The notes under the pieces were generated by a model. It was not told where the DNA came from and did no database searches. It was given only the letters and a program-made list of their open reading frames with translations. Source: Oceanospirillum sp048268485 (GTDB taxonomy: Bacteria > Pseudomonadota > Gammaproteobacteria > Pseudomonadales > Halomonadaceae). Taken from it: a DNA stretch of 15,700 nt. Position 1 is the first letter of the stretch. Each line of letters begins with the position of its first letter. Positions 6,625-13,857 of this stretch are shown in pieces. Both the position numbers and the translations under genes were made by a program. The stretch is taken from positions 1-15,700 of the forward strand of contig JBLWVL010000056.1 in the NCBI GenBank assembly GCA_048268485.1, in the 5' to 3' direction.

Positions 6625-8412
6625 GTGGTTAATAGCGAGCATACAGTCGGAATTGAAACATCAACCGATGCTGAAAAAGCGGTCAATATCGAGCGCATTG
6701 TCAGTGAGAAGTTTCCTGCCATTTCACACAGGAACCCCTTGATTAAAAACGGTCTGTTTCGTTTTCTGCGCTGGCTATCCCGGGAGCAGGAGATCAACCG
6801 TTTTATGCAACGGCATCAGGATGCCAGTGCTCCGGATTTTGTCGATCATGTGCTCGATTATTTCGATTTCAGCCTGTCAATTAATGAGAACGAGCGGGAA
6901 AACATTCCCACTGAAGGCCGTGTCGTTATTGTTGCCAATCACCCCATCGGCACTTTGGATGGGCTCGCTCTTCTGAAGCTGGTACGTAGTGTACGCCCGG
7001 ATGTTCGCATTGTTGCCAATGATATTCTGATGCAATTCACTCCGCTGCAACCGCTGCTTCTGCCTGTAGATAACATGAGCCAAACGGGCTACAAAGAAAG
7101 TACTGTACGCATCGTCAATGCTCTGAAAAATGATGAAGCCGTTATTATCTTTCCTGCCGGAGAGGTTTCTCGGGCAGGCCCGGCAGGTATTAAGGATGGT
7201 CGCTGGCAGAGTGGATTTCTGCATTTTGCCCGCAAAACCAACAGCCCAATTCTGCCTATTCATCTGGGTGGCCGGAATTCATCCCTTTTCTATAGCCTGT
7301 CATCTCTGGCCAAACCTATTGGTACACTGATGCTGATGCGGGAAATGTTTAAACAGCATAAGGTGACCCTCCCGGTACGTATTGGTCAGCTAATTCCCCT
7401 ATCTCAGCTGGATATCAACGCCCTGTCCAATCGTGACAAAATTAAACTGCTGAAGAAACATGTCTACCGATTGGCAAAAAACCGCAAACCTTTTTTCCAG
7501 ACAGAGAAATCTATCGCCCACCCGGAAGATCGCCGAATCCTGCGACGGGAGCTGAAGCAATCTCAGTTACTCGGTGAAACTAAAGATGGTAAACAGATCT
7601 ATCTGTTTGATAGCTTCCGGGATTCCGTTGTTATGAAAGAGCTGGGAAGGCTTCGGGAGATCTCTTTCCGACGGGTTGGTGAAGGTAGCGGAGAGAAGCG
7701 TGACCTGGATAAATACGATCACTATTACCGGCACCTTATTCTCTGGGATGAAGACGAACTGGAGATTGTCGGTGCTTACCGTATTGCAGAGGCAGGCCGC
7801 ATTATTGATAACGAAGGGTTAGATGCTCTTTATTGCAGCACTCTGTTTTCGCTATCAACGGAGCTGACACCCAAGCTACAGCAAGGTATTGAGCTGGGCC
7901 GAAGCTTTGTTCAACCCAAATACTGGGGCAAGCGTAGTCTGGATTATCTCTGGTTTGGTATTGGTGCCTATCTGCGTCACCACCCGGAAGTAAAGTATAT
8001 GTTTGGGCCGGTGAGCCTGAGCAACAGCTACCCTCAGGCAGCCAAGGATCTGATTGTGCATTACTACAGTCATTACTATGGGGCAAAGCACCCTCTGGCC
8101 CATGCCAACGCACCCTACTTGTTGAGCACTGCAGAGAAAAAGCAGATATCTGCGCTATTCACTGGCAATAATGCACAGGAAGACTTCCAGGTACTGAGGG
8201 AGCAGCTTGATCATCTGGGTGTTACCGTACCGACGCTTTATAAACAGTATACGGAGCTATGTGAACCCGGTGGTATCGAGTTTCTCGATTTCAGTGTGGA
8301 TGCCGACTTTGGTTACTGTATTGATGGTCTGATTATGGTGGAAATAGATAAAGTGAAAGAGCGTAAGCGTGACCGTTATATCAACACCGGCCTGGATAAG
8401 AAAACAGATTAA
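6625..8412 (+). CDS. olsF: Bifunctional ornithine-lipid synthase, OlsF type (PlsC-like + GNAT acyltransferase)
   Basis: Membrane-associated enzyme predicted to make ornithine lipids, phosphorus-free membrane lipids. The 595-residue protein fuses two acyltransferases. The N-terminal PlsC/OlsA-like domain (about 80-290) has the catalytic NHPIGTLDG at 105-113 (His106, Asp112) and FPAGEVSR at 176-183. The C-terminal GNAT/OlsB-like domain (about 310-500) has YDHYYRHLILWD from 364 and the ELGRSFV hallmark at 423-429. OlsF proteins (first shown in Serratia) N-acylate ornithine and then O-acylate the product. The start is GTG 6625 with AAAGGA seven bases before; no ATG lies nearby. A tandem Pho box upstream suggests phosphate-starvation control. 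Substrate specificity for ornithine over other amino acids is inferred from the family. Confidence 0.88.
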   Translation: MVNSEHTVGIETSTDAEKAVNIERIVSEKFPAISHRNPLIKNGLFRFLRWLSREQEINRFMQRHQDASAPDFVDHVLDYFDFSLSINENERENIPTEGRVVIVANHPIGTLDGLALLKLVRSVRPDVRIVANDILMQFTPLQPLLLPVDNMSQTGYKESTVRIVNALKNDEAVIIFPAGEVSRAGPAGIKDGRWQSGFLHFARKTNSPILPIHLGGRNSSLFYSLSSLAKPIGTLMLMREMFKQHKVTLPVRIGQLIPLSQLDINALSNRDKIKLLKKHVYRLAKNRKPFFQTEKSIAHPEDRRILRRELKQSQLLGETKDGKQIYLFDSFRDSVVMKELGRLREISFRRVGEGSGEKRDLDKYDHYYRHLILWDEDELEIVGAYRIAEAGRIIDNEGLDALYCSTLFSLSTELTPKLQQGIELGRSFVQPKYWGKRSLDYLWFGIGAYLRHHPEVKYMFGPVSLSNSYPQAAKDLIVHYYSHYYGAKHPLAHANAPYLLSTAEKKQISALFTGNNAQEDFQVLREQLDHLGVTVPTLYKQYTELCEPGGIEFLDFSVDADFGYCIDGLIMVEIDKVKERKRDRYINTGLDKKTD

Positions 8413-8430
8413 GAAAGCCATTGTTTTTTC

Positions 8431-8460
8431 TTCGCACATGCACAAATTATCCGCCATAAT
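8431..8460 (+). promoter_or_regulatory. Candidate sigma-70 promoter of fabI
   Basis: TTCGCA (8431-8436, 4 of 6 to the -35 consensus) and CATAAT (8455-8460, 5 of 6 to the -10 consensus) are separated by 18 bases. They lie about 95 bases before the fabI start. Confidence 0.4.
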
Positions 8461-8473
8461 ACCCCTGCAAAAT

Positions 8474-8494
8474 ACGGTGTCATTCACACACCGT
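8474..8494. promoter_or_regulatory. Dyad in the fabI leader
   Basis: ACGGTGT (8474-8480) and ACACCGT (8488-8494) form a perfect 7-bp inverted repeat around a seven-base centre, 60 bases before the fabI start and just after the candidate promoter. It could be an operator for a lipid-synthesis regulator or an mRNA hairpin. I do not recognise it as a known FadR or FabR site. Confidence 0.4.
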
Positions 8495-8554
8495 TAAGCT
8501 CACTTTCAGTTCAGACAAGGTTCTGCATAATCAGCAATAAAACGGAGTAAAAAA

Positions 8555-9322
8555 ATGTCGCTATCCCTGGAAGGTAAAAAAGGAATTGTCGTTGGTGTCG
8601 CCAATGAGAACAGCATTGCATTCGGCTGCGCTAAAGCACTGCATGAAGCTGGCGCTGAAATCGCTATGACCTACCAGAATGAGAAAGCCCGTCCCTATGT
8701 GGAGCCTTTGGCAAAAGCCGTCAATGCCAGGATTTTTGTCCCCTGCAATGTGGTCAGGCAAAACGAGTTGGAGCAACTCTTTAAAGCAGCGGAAGAAACC
8801 TGGGGGAAAATAGACTTTGTGATCCACTCTATCGCCTGGTCACCTATTGATGAGCTGCATGGCCGTGTAGTGGATTCAACACCTGAAGGCTTCAGTAAAG
8901 CAATGGATATCTCCTGCCATTCATTTATCCGTATGGCCAAGCTGGCAGAACCTCTGATGAAAGAAGGCGGCTCCATGATCACCATGAGCTATTATGGCGC
9001 TGAGAAAGTGGTTGATCACTACAATATGATGGGGCCGATCAAAGCTGCGCTGGAAAGCTCAGTACGCTATCTGGCAGCAGAGCTTGGTGAACATAATATC
9101 CGCGTAAATTGCGTGTCGCCTGGCCCTATGATGACTCGCGCAGCCTCCGGTATCGACCATTTTGATAAGCTGGTTGAAAGCGCCGAAACCCAGTCCCCAC
9201 TGCAACGGTTAGGTACAACCGAAGAAGTTGGCAATATGGCTGCATTCCTGATTAGCCCACTCTCATCGGCCATCACCGGCGGCGTACACTATGTAGACGC
9301 GGGCCATCACATTATGGCGTAA
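8555..9322 (+). CDS. fabI: Enoyl-[acyl-carrier-protein] reductase (divergent FabI)
   Basis: NADH-dependent reductase for the last step of each fatty-acid elongation cycle, cytosolic and tetrameric in the family. The 255-residue protein is an SDR fold with cofactor loop GVANENSIAFG at 14-24. It has the enoyl-reductase catalytic set Tyr146, Tyr156 and Lys163 (Y-x6-K), at exactly the E. coli FabI numbers. It differs from E. coli FabI in the HSIGF loop, which here reads HSIAW (91-95), in GPIK instead of GLAK around the lysine, and in SPGPMMTRAASG instead of SAGPIRTLAASG. GGAG lies seven bases before the ATG. It stands alone after olsF with its own candidate promoter and ends at a strong terminator. 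A related SDR with another substrate cannot be fully excluded. Confidence 0.85.
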   Translation: MSLSLEGKKGIVVGVANENSIAFGCAKALHEAGAEIAMTYQNEKARPYVEPLAKAVNARIFVPCNVVRQNELEQLFKAAEETWGKIDFVIHSIAWSPIDELHGRVVDSTPEGFSKAMDISCHSFIRMAKLAEPLMKEGGSMITMSYYGAEKVVDHYNMMGPIKAALESSVRYLAAELGEHNIRVNCVSPGPMMTRAASGIDHFDKLVESAETQSPLQRLGTTEEVGNMAAFLISPLSSAITGGVHYVDAGHHIMA

Positions 9323-9343
9323 CAACCCGCAACACCGAGAACC

Positions 9344-9383
9344 AAAAAAGCCGCTGCAACCTCAGTTGCAGCGGCTTCTGTTT
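9344..9383. terminator. Bidirectional terminator between fabI and the GGDEF-like gene
   Basis: A perfect 13-bp stem (9348-9360 with 9365-9377) closes a four-base loop. On the minus strand it runs into TTTTTT, a good terminator for the convergent gene ending at 9420. On the plus strand the tail CTGTTT is weaker but suits fabI. Confidence 0.85.
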
Positions 9384-9419
9384 AACCATTATGCCCATAA
9401 GCCATCCGGTTAACAGGTT

Positions 9420-10835
9420 TTAATACTCATAAACCCGGCTACCGCCTTCTTTCTGGGCTCTCAGCAGAGCACGCTCTGCTTCGCTGTAAAGCAATTCATA
9501 ACTCTTATGCCCGCCCAACATACTACTTAAACCCAAACTAACATCCAGTACATCACCAAGCTCGGCTTTAAGCTCCTGATGAAGCAACATCGACAGTCTC
9601 ATACCCTCCGCCGAGTCGGTATAGCTGAGCCAATAGGCGAAGCCTTTATCTGCCAGATAGCAGGCATAAACGCCGCCCGGCAGCACGTGGCGCAGGACAC
9701 CAACAGCAATCGCAATCTGGTCAGGTGCCAACATACTCCCGTTAGACTCAAGACCAATAATGGCAAAAATATTAGGTGTATTGTCACTGAGTAGCGACAG
9801 GCTCTCACGTACTTTTAATTCAAAAGCCTGCTGACTGAGCAGACCCGTTACCGGGTCCTGTTCTGCCATCTCCTTCAAAGACTCGTGAGCCAATTCCAAA
9901 GCCTCTGCCTGCATGCAGATCTGATTCACCATCTCGCACACACTATCCAGCGTCAAAGCATCTGTATTATCTGATGAATGGATAACTGTCTTTGGCTGCA
10001 TTCTTTTCACCGCAGCCAGAAAGCGTCGCCCATCCTGGTTCACCTGAGTCGCCATCTCCTCAAGGGAGGCAGCCAGATCATTATATGACCTGGAAATATC
10101 AGCAACCTCTCGCCCTCCTTCAAGGGACAATCGCCGCCTGAGATCACCACGACCTGCCGACAACTCCTGCATAGAGTGCACCAGTTTTTGAATCTGAATA
10201 TTCACACTGTGGACAAAATACAGCATGATCAAGCCAATAGAGATAGATACCAATACAAGGTTGATCAGGCTAGCGCTCTGAATATCCTGCACCTCACTTT
10301 TCAAGGCCGCCAGGTTCAAACCACTTCCCAACGTCCACCCCCAGGGTTCAAAATAATCGGCATAACTGGTTTTAGGCAGGAGTACACTTTTATCCTCTGA
10401 GTCAGGCCATTGATAATCAACAAAACCCCCTCCTTCCGCCGCCACCTTGTAGAGGTTACGAACCAAAGGTAAACCAGTAGGGTCCTGCATTCCCAGAATA
10501 TTAGTACCGACCAGCTCTTTCATTCCGTTACTGATGGCAGTGCCTGACTCATCGCCCATAAAGATGTAGTTATCGCCATCATAACGAATCGCTGAGATCG
10601 CCTCTAAAGCAAGAGCCTTAGCCTCTTCTTCGGTCAGTTCACCGGCCATCTGACGGTTGTGATAATGCTGTAAAATACTTCTGGCGATATCCACTACACC
10701 TTCAACATTCCCCTCATAACAGCTCTGGATCGCATGACGGCTATTTGTTGTTTCCAGATAGGAATTCACCAGCAGCCCACCGGCAAACAAACCTAAAATC
10801 AGCCAGACGCGAGTTGAAATGGATGTACGCTTCAT
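9420..10835 (-). CDS. Cache-HAMP sensor with degenerate GGDEF domain
   Basis: Inner-membrane sensor protein, 471 residues. It has a membrane segment near 8-27, a periplasmic single-Cache (sCache_2-like) domain at about 30-185 with YIFMGDESGTAISNG and a closing EPWGWTLGSGLNL, a second membrane segment at about 190-212, and a HAMP-like linker. A GGDEF-fold domain follows from about 310 to the end (opening QDPVTGLLSQQAFE, closing AERALLRAQKEGGSRVY). The position of the GGDEF motif reads ADKGF (395-399), and no RxxD inhibitory site is seen, so diguanylate cyclase activity should be lost. It may act as a ligand-responsive receptor or binding partner. GGAG lies about nine bases before the ATG. A small ORF ends 23 bases upstream, and a bidirectional terminator follows. 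The ligand is unknown. Confidence 0.88.
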   Translation of the reverse strand: MKRTSISTRVWLILGLFAGGLLVNSYLETTNSRHAIQSCYEGNVEGVVDIARSILQHYHNRQMAGELTEEEAKALALEAISAIRYDGDNYIFMGDESGTAISNGMKELVGTNILGMQDPTGLPLVRNLYKVAAEGGGFVDYQWPDSEDKSVLLPKTSYADYFEPWGWTLGSGLNLAALKSEVQDIQSASLINLVLVSISIGLIMLYFVHSVNIQIQKLVHSMQELSAGRGDLRRRLSLEGGREVADISRSYNDLAASLEEMATQVNQDGRRFLAAVKRMQPKTVIHSSDNTDALTLDSVCEMVNQICMQAEALELAHESLKEMAEQDPVTGLLSQQAFELKVRESLSLLSDNTPNIFAIIGLESNGSMLAPDQIAIAVGVLRHVLPGGVYACYLADKGFAYWLSYTDSAEGMRLSMLLHQELKAELGDVLDVSLGLSSMLGGHKSYELLYSEAERALLRAQKEGGSRVYEY

Positions 10836-10858
10836 GTAGCAGAATCTCCGTTGCCGTC

Positions 10859-10933
10859 TTAGCTCTTACTGCGCGATAGATATCTTTTATAAGTAATTTC
10901 CTCCAAGCCTAATCTATCTATTAAGTTATTCAT
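10859..10933 (-). CDS. Possible 24-residue small protein upstream of the Cache-GGDEF gene
   Basis: An ATG at 10933 opens a 24-codon frame ending in TAA. It is preceded by GAGG six bases upstream (GAGGTGCAGT then ATG), one of the best-placed ribosome-binding sites in the window. The peptide begins MNNLIDRLGLEE and ends in a basic YKRYLSRSKS tail, with no membrane segment. It ends 23 bases before the ATG of the Cache-GGDEF gene on the same strand, so the two could share an mRNA, either as a translated small protein or as an upstream ORF that tunes translation. I recognise no family. It may be chance, though codon use and the ribosome-binding site argue for translation. Confidence 0.45.
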   Translation of the reverse strand: MNNLIDRLGLEEITYKRYLSRSKS

Positions 10934-11004
10934 ACTGCACCTCGTATTTGTCGCTGTAGGATGTCCTGTTTCCGAGTCTTATAAAAGAGAATATAGCAAA
11001 AGCT

Positions 11005-11033
11005 TTGCGGCATTCGATATGGAACTCTAAAAT
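11005..11033 (+). promoter_or_regulatory. Candidate sigma-70 promoter of lpxL
   Basis: TTGCGG (11005-11010) and TAAAAT (11028-11033, 5 of 6 to the -10 consensus) are exactly 17 bases apart. This would start transcription about 22 bases before the lpxL ATG. The -35 matches only three positions. Confidence 0.45.
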
Positions 11034-11062
11034 AGCTCCATTGTGCACACCAAGGAAATCCA

Positions 11063-11974
11063 ATGGCTAAAAAGAACTACCCTGATAACTTCTGGCATCC
11101 AAGATACTGGCCAACCTGGACAGGGTTCTTTTTTATCTGGCTGGCTGCATTTATGCCCTGGCCTGTCAAAAGAGGATTAGGACGCCTGCTAGGATATTTA
11201 CTTTGGTTTCTTGCGAAGCACCGCAGGCATATCACTGAGATCAATATCGCCCTCTGCTTTCCTGAACTGACCCCTTCAGAACAGAAAAAACGGGTAAAAG
11301 ATATTTTCATCGCCAATGGAATTGGTCTTCTGGAAACCGCCACCGCATGGTTCAGGGACCCGGAATACCTGCGCCCTATCACACAAATAAAAGGCGGTGA
11401 GCATCTGCAGAACGCTCTGTCCCAGGGAAAAGGAGCCATCATTATCGGTATTCATTTCAGTACACTGGACTTAGCGGGTGCCATCAATAAGCTCGGCTTT
11501 GATATTGATGCCTTTTACCGGAAACACAGTAACCCTGTCTTTGAATGGATTATGACCCGATCCCGTAAACGCATCTACGGAGCAGCCATTGACCGACACG
11601 ACCTGAAAGGTGCCCTGAAGCGAATCAAGAGCGGCCGCGCCATCTGGTATTCGCCGGATCAGGATTTTGGCCGAAAGGTCAGCGTCTTTGCACCCTTCTT
11701 TGGTATTGAGGCGGCTTCTATCAAGATGACGGCCCGGATGGCAAAAATGACGGGGTGCGCGGTTGTACCTCTTGCGGTTCGCCGTCTGAAAGACAATAGC
11801 TACGAACTGGAATACTTCCCGGCCCTGGATAACTTCCCATCCGGTGACGATATTGCTGATGCCACCCGCATCAATCGTATTATCGAAGGAATTATCCGCC
11901 AGCACCCGGAACAATATATGTGGATGCACCGCCGCTTTAAAACCCGGCCTGAAGGCGAAAAAAGCTTTTACTAG
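11063..11974 (+). CDS. lpxL: Lipid A biosynthesis lauroyl/palmitoleoyl acyltransferase (LpxL/LpxP family)
   Basis: Inner-membrane enzyme adding a secondary acyl chain from acyl-ACP to Kdo2-lipid IVA during lipopolysaccharide assembly. The 303-residue protein matches E. coli LpxL (306) in length and order. It has an N-terminal membrane anchor (about 17-32), the catalytic HFSTLD (His131-x4-Asp136), then DRHDLKGALK, WYSPDQDFG, SVFAPFFGIEAAS and the closing EQYMWMHRRFKTRPEG. AAGGAA lies about six bases before the ATG. It is divergent from the Cache-GGDEF gene and 104 bases ahead of ettA, with no terminator in between, so readthrough into ettA is likely. The family is certain. Whether the chain is laurate, palmitoleate or another acid cannot be told, and paralogues may exist elsewhere in the genome. 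Confidence 0.92.
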   Translation: MAKKNYPDNFWHPRYWPTWTGFFFIWLAAFMPWPVKRGLGRLLGYLLWFLAKHRRHITEINIALCFPELTPSEQKKRVKDIFIANGIGLLETATAWFRDPEYLRPITQIKGGEHLQNALSQGKGAIIIGIHFSTLDLAGAINKLGFDIDAFYRKHSNPVFEWIMTRSRKRIYGAAIDRHDLKGALKRIKSGRAIWYSPDQDFGRKVSVFAPFFGIEAASIKMTARMAKMTGCAVVPLAVRRLKDNSYELEYFPALDNFPSGDDIADATRINRIIEGIIRQHPEQYMWMHRRFKTRPEGEKSFY

Positions 11975-12078
11975 ATGACCTTCGTTATCTCTCTCCCGCT
12001 GATGTATCATTAGTCTATTCGGGCCTTCATTTGCCCATTGCTATTTATCAAGATTACTACCAGGAGCATTTTGCTGCT

Positions 12079-13740
12079 ATGGCACAGTTTGTTTACACCA
12101 TGAACCGCGTGGGAAAAGTAGTCCCACCGAAGCGTGAGATTCTGAAAGATATCTCTCTTTCCTTCTTCCCCGGTGCAAAGATCGGTGTTCTGGGTCTTAA
12201 CGGTGCAGGTAAGTCTACCCTGTTGCGCATTATGGCCGGTGTGGATACCGAGTATAACGGTGAAGCCCGCGCTCAGCCCGGTATCAATGTCGGCTATCTG
12301 CCTCAGGAACCCGAGCTGGATAACAGCAAGAACGTACGTGAAGTGGTTGAAGAAGCCCTGTCTGAGATCAAAGATGCTCAGGTACAGCTGGATGCTGTTT
12401 ATGCGGCTTACGCTGAGCCGGATGCCGACTTTGACAAACTGGCAGCTGAGCAGGCCCGTCTCGAGAACATCATTGAAGCTTCTGACGCTCACAACCTTGA
12501 GCGTAAACTGGAAGTAGCTGCCGAAGCGCTGCGCCTGCCAGACTGGGAAGCTAATGTTGCCAACCTGTCCGGTGGTGAACGCCGTCGTGTTGCCCTGTGC
12601 CGACTGCTGTTATCCAGCCCGGATATGCTACTGCTGGACGAGCCGACCAACCACCTGGATGCGGAATCTGTTGCCTGGCTGGAGCGCTTCCTGCATGAGT
12701 ACTCAGGTACTGTTGTGGCCATTACCCACGACCGCTACTTCCTCGATAACGTAGCCGGTTGGATTCTGGAGCTGGACCGCGGCCATGGTATTCCATGGGA
12801 GGGCAATTACTCCAGCTGGCTGGAGCAGAAAGAAGCTCGCCTGGAACAGGAAGCCAAGCAGGAAGCATCCCGACAGAAGTCTATGAAATCAGAGCTTGAG
12901 TGGGTTCGCTCCAACGCTAAAGGCCGTCACGCCAAAAGCAAAGCCCGTCTGGCACGCTTTGAAGAGATGCAGTCTCAGGAATTCCAGAGCCGTAACGAAA
13001 CCAACGAGATCTATATTCCACCCGGACCACGCCTGGGCGACAAGGTGGTTAACTTTGAAGGTGTCACCAAAGCCTTCGGCGATAAGCTCCTGATTGACGA
13101 CCTGAGTTTCAGCGTACCCCAGGGTGCTATTGTCGGTATCGTTGGTGGTAACGGTGCCGGTAAATCGACACTGTTCAAAATGATCGCCGGAGAAGAACAA
13201 CCGGATTCCGGTACTGTTGAGATCGGTGAAACCGTCAAACTGGCCTTTGTAAACCAGAGCCGTGAAAATCTAGATGGCTCAAAAACGGTTTGGGAAGCGC
13301 TGTCTGACGGACAGGATATCCTGACCATCGGTAGCTATCAGGTGCCATCCCGCGCCTATGCCGGTCGCTTTAACTTCAAAGGCAATGACCAGCAGAAGTT
13401 TGTAAAAGACCTGTCCGGTGGTGAGCGTGGCCGCTTGCATCTGGCACAAACCCTGAAGCAGGGTGCCAACGTACTGCTGCTCGATGAACCTTCCAACGAT
13501 CTGGATATCGAAACCCTGCGCGCACTGGAAGAAGCCCTGCTCAACTTCCCGGGCTGTGCCTTTGTGATCTCCCACGACCGCTGGTTCCTGGACCGTATCG
13601 CCACCCACATTCTGGCCTACGAAGGTGAATCCAAAGTGGAATTCTTCACCGGTAACTACACCGAGTACGAAGCGGACTATCACAAGCGAGTGGGCACTGA
13701 CGTACCTAAGCGTGTGAAATATAAGCGTATTGATGCGTAA
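12079..13740 (+). CDS. ettA: Energy-dependent translational throttle protein EttA (ABC-F)
   Basis: Ribosome-associated ABC-F ATPase that binds the E site and gates entry into elongation according to ATP/ADP ratio. From ATG 12079 it is 553 residues (E. coli 555) and begins MAQFVYTMNRVGKVVPPKR as in E. coli. It has two nucleotide-binding domains: Walker A GLNGAGKST and GGNGAGKST, two LSGGE signatures, and catalytic Glu188 and Glu470 at E. coli numbers. The interdomain tRNA-interaction linker (about 242-322) carries many Lys/Arg. The frame stays open to a TTG at 12031, but homology and CAGGAG at 12061 favour 12079. The second Walker B reads DEPSND for DEPTND. It is likely co-transcribed with lpxL and ends at a strong terminator. 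A near copy of its last six codons follows the stop. Confidence 0.97.
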   Translation: MAQFVYTMNRVGKVVPPKREILKDISLSFFPGAKIGVLGLNGAGKSTLLRIMAGVDTEYNGEARAQPGINVGYLPQEPELDNSKNVREVVEEALSEIKDAQVQLDAVYAAYAEPDADFDKLAAEQARLENIIEASDAHNLERKLEVAAEALRLPDWEANVANLSGGERRRVALCRLLLSSPDMLLLDEPTNHLDAESVAWLERFLHEYSGTVVAITHDRYFLDNVAGWILELDRGHGIPWEGNYSSWLEQKEARLEQEAKQEASRQKSMKSELEWVRSNAKGRHAKSKARLARFEEMQSQEFQSRNETNEIYIPPGPRLGDKVVNFEGVTKAFGDKLLIDDLSFSVPQGAIVGIVGGNGAGKSTLFKMIAGEEQPDSGTVEIGETVKLAFVNQSRENLDGSKTVWEALSDGQDILTIGSYQVPSRAYAGRFNFKGNDQQKFVKDLSGGERGRLHLAQTLKQGANVLLLDEPSNDLDIETLRALEEALLNFPGCAFVISHDRWFLDRIATHILAYEGESKVEFFTGNYTEYEADYHKRVGTDVPKRVKYKRIDA

Positions 13741-13765
13741 GAAAACCAAGCGTATCGACGCTTAA
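13723..13765 (+). repeat. Tandem copy of the ettA 3' end
   Basis: The last six codons of ettA (AAGCGTATTGATGCGTAA, KRIDA-stop, 13723-13740) recur as AAGCGTATCGACGCTTAA at 13748-13765, 25 bases downstream and in the +1 frame. Fifteen of eighteen bases match. The three differences all fall at third positions, so both copies read KRIDA-stop. Confidence 0.7.
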
Positions 13766-13774
13766 CCATCACCA

Positions 13775-13823
13775 AGCAAAAAACAAGAAGCCCCGACTGG
13801 CTGATGGCCAGCGGGGCTTCTTT
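13775..13823. terminator. Bidirectional terminator between ettA and dctM
   Basis: AAGAAGCCCCG (13785-13795) plus CTGGC (13797-13801) pairs with GCCAG plus CGGGGCTTCTT (13807-13822), a 16-bp stem with one bulged A and a five-base loop. On the minus strand it leads into TTGTTTTTTG, suiting the convergent dctM gene. On the plus strand the tail is TTCTTT, for ettA. Confidence 0.85.
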
Positions 13824-13857
13824 GGTCTAGTCCTGTAACTTTAAGGGATCTTACCCT

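Noticed and set aside
8411..8433. Terminator for the olsF-type gene (AAGAAA pairing TTTCTT)
   Set aside because: The stem is six bases of nearly pure A-T pairs and would not be stable; readthrough or factor-dependent ending is as likely.
12031..12078. TTG start extending EttA by 16 residues
   Set aside because: E. coli EttA begins MAQFVYTM, which matches the ATG at 12079 and gives the usual length.
12010..12492. A 160-residue minus-strand frame opposite the start of ettA
   Set aside because: It is a shadow of ettA with no recognisable motif or convincing ribosome-binding site; the same holds for the other long antisense frames over serA, olsF and dctM.
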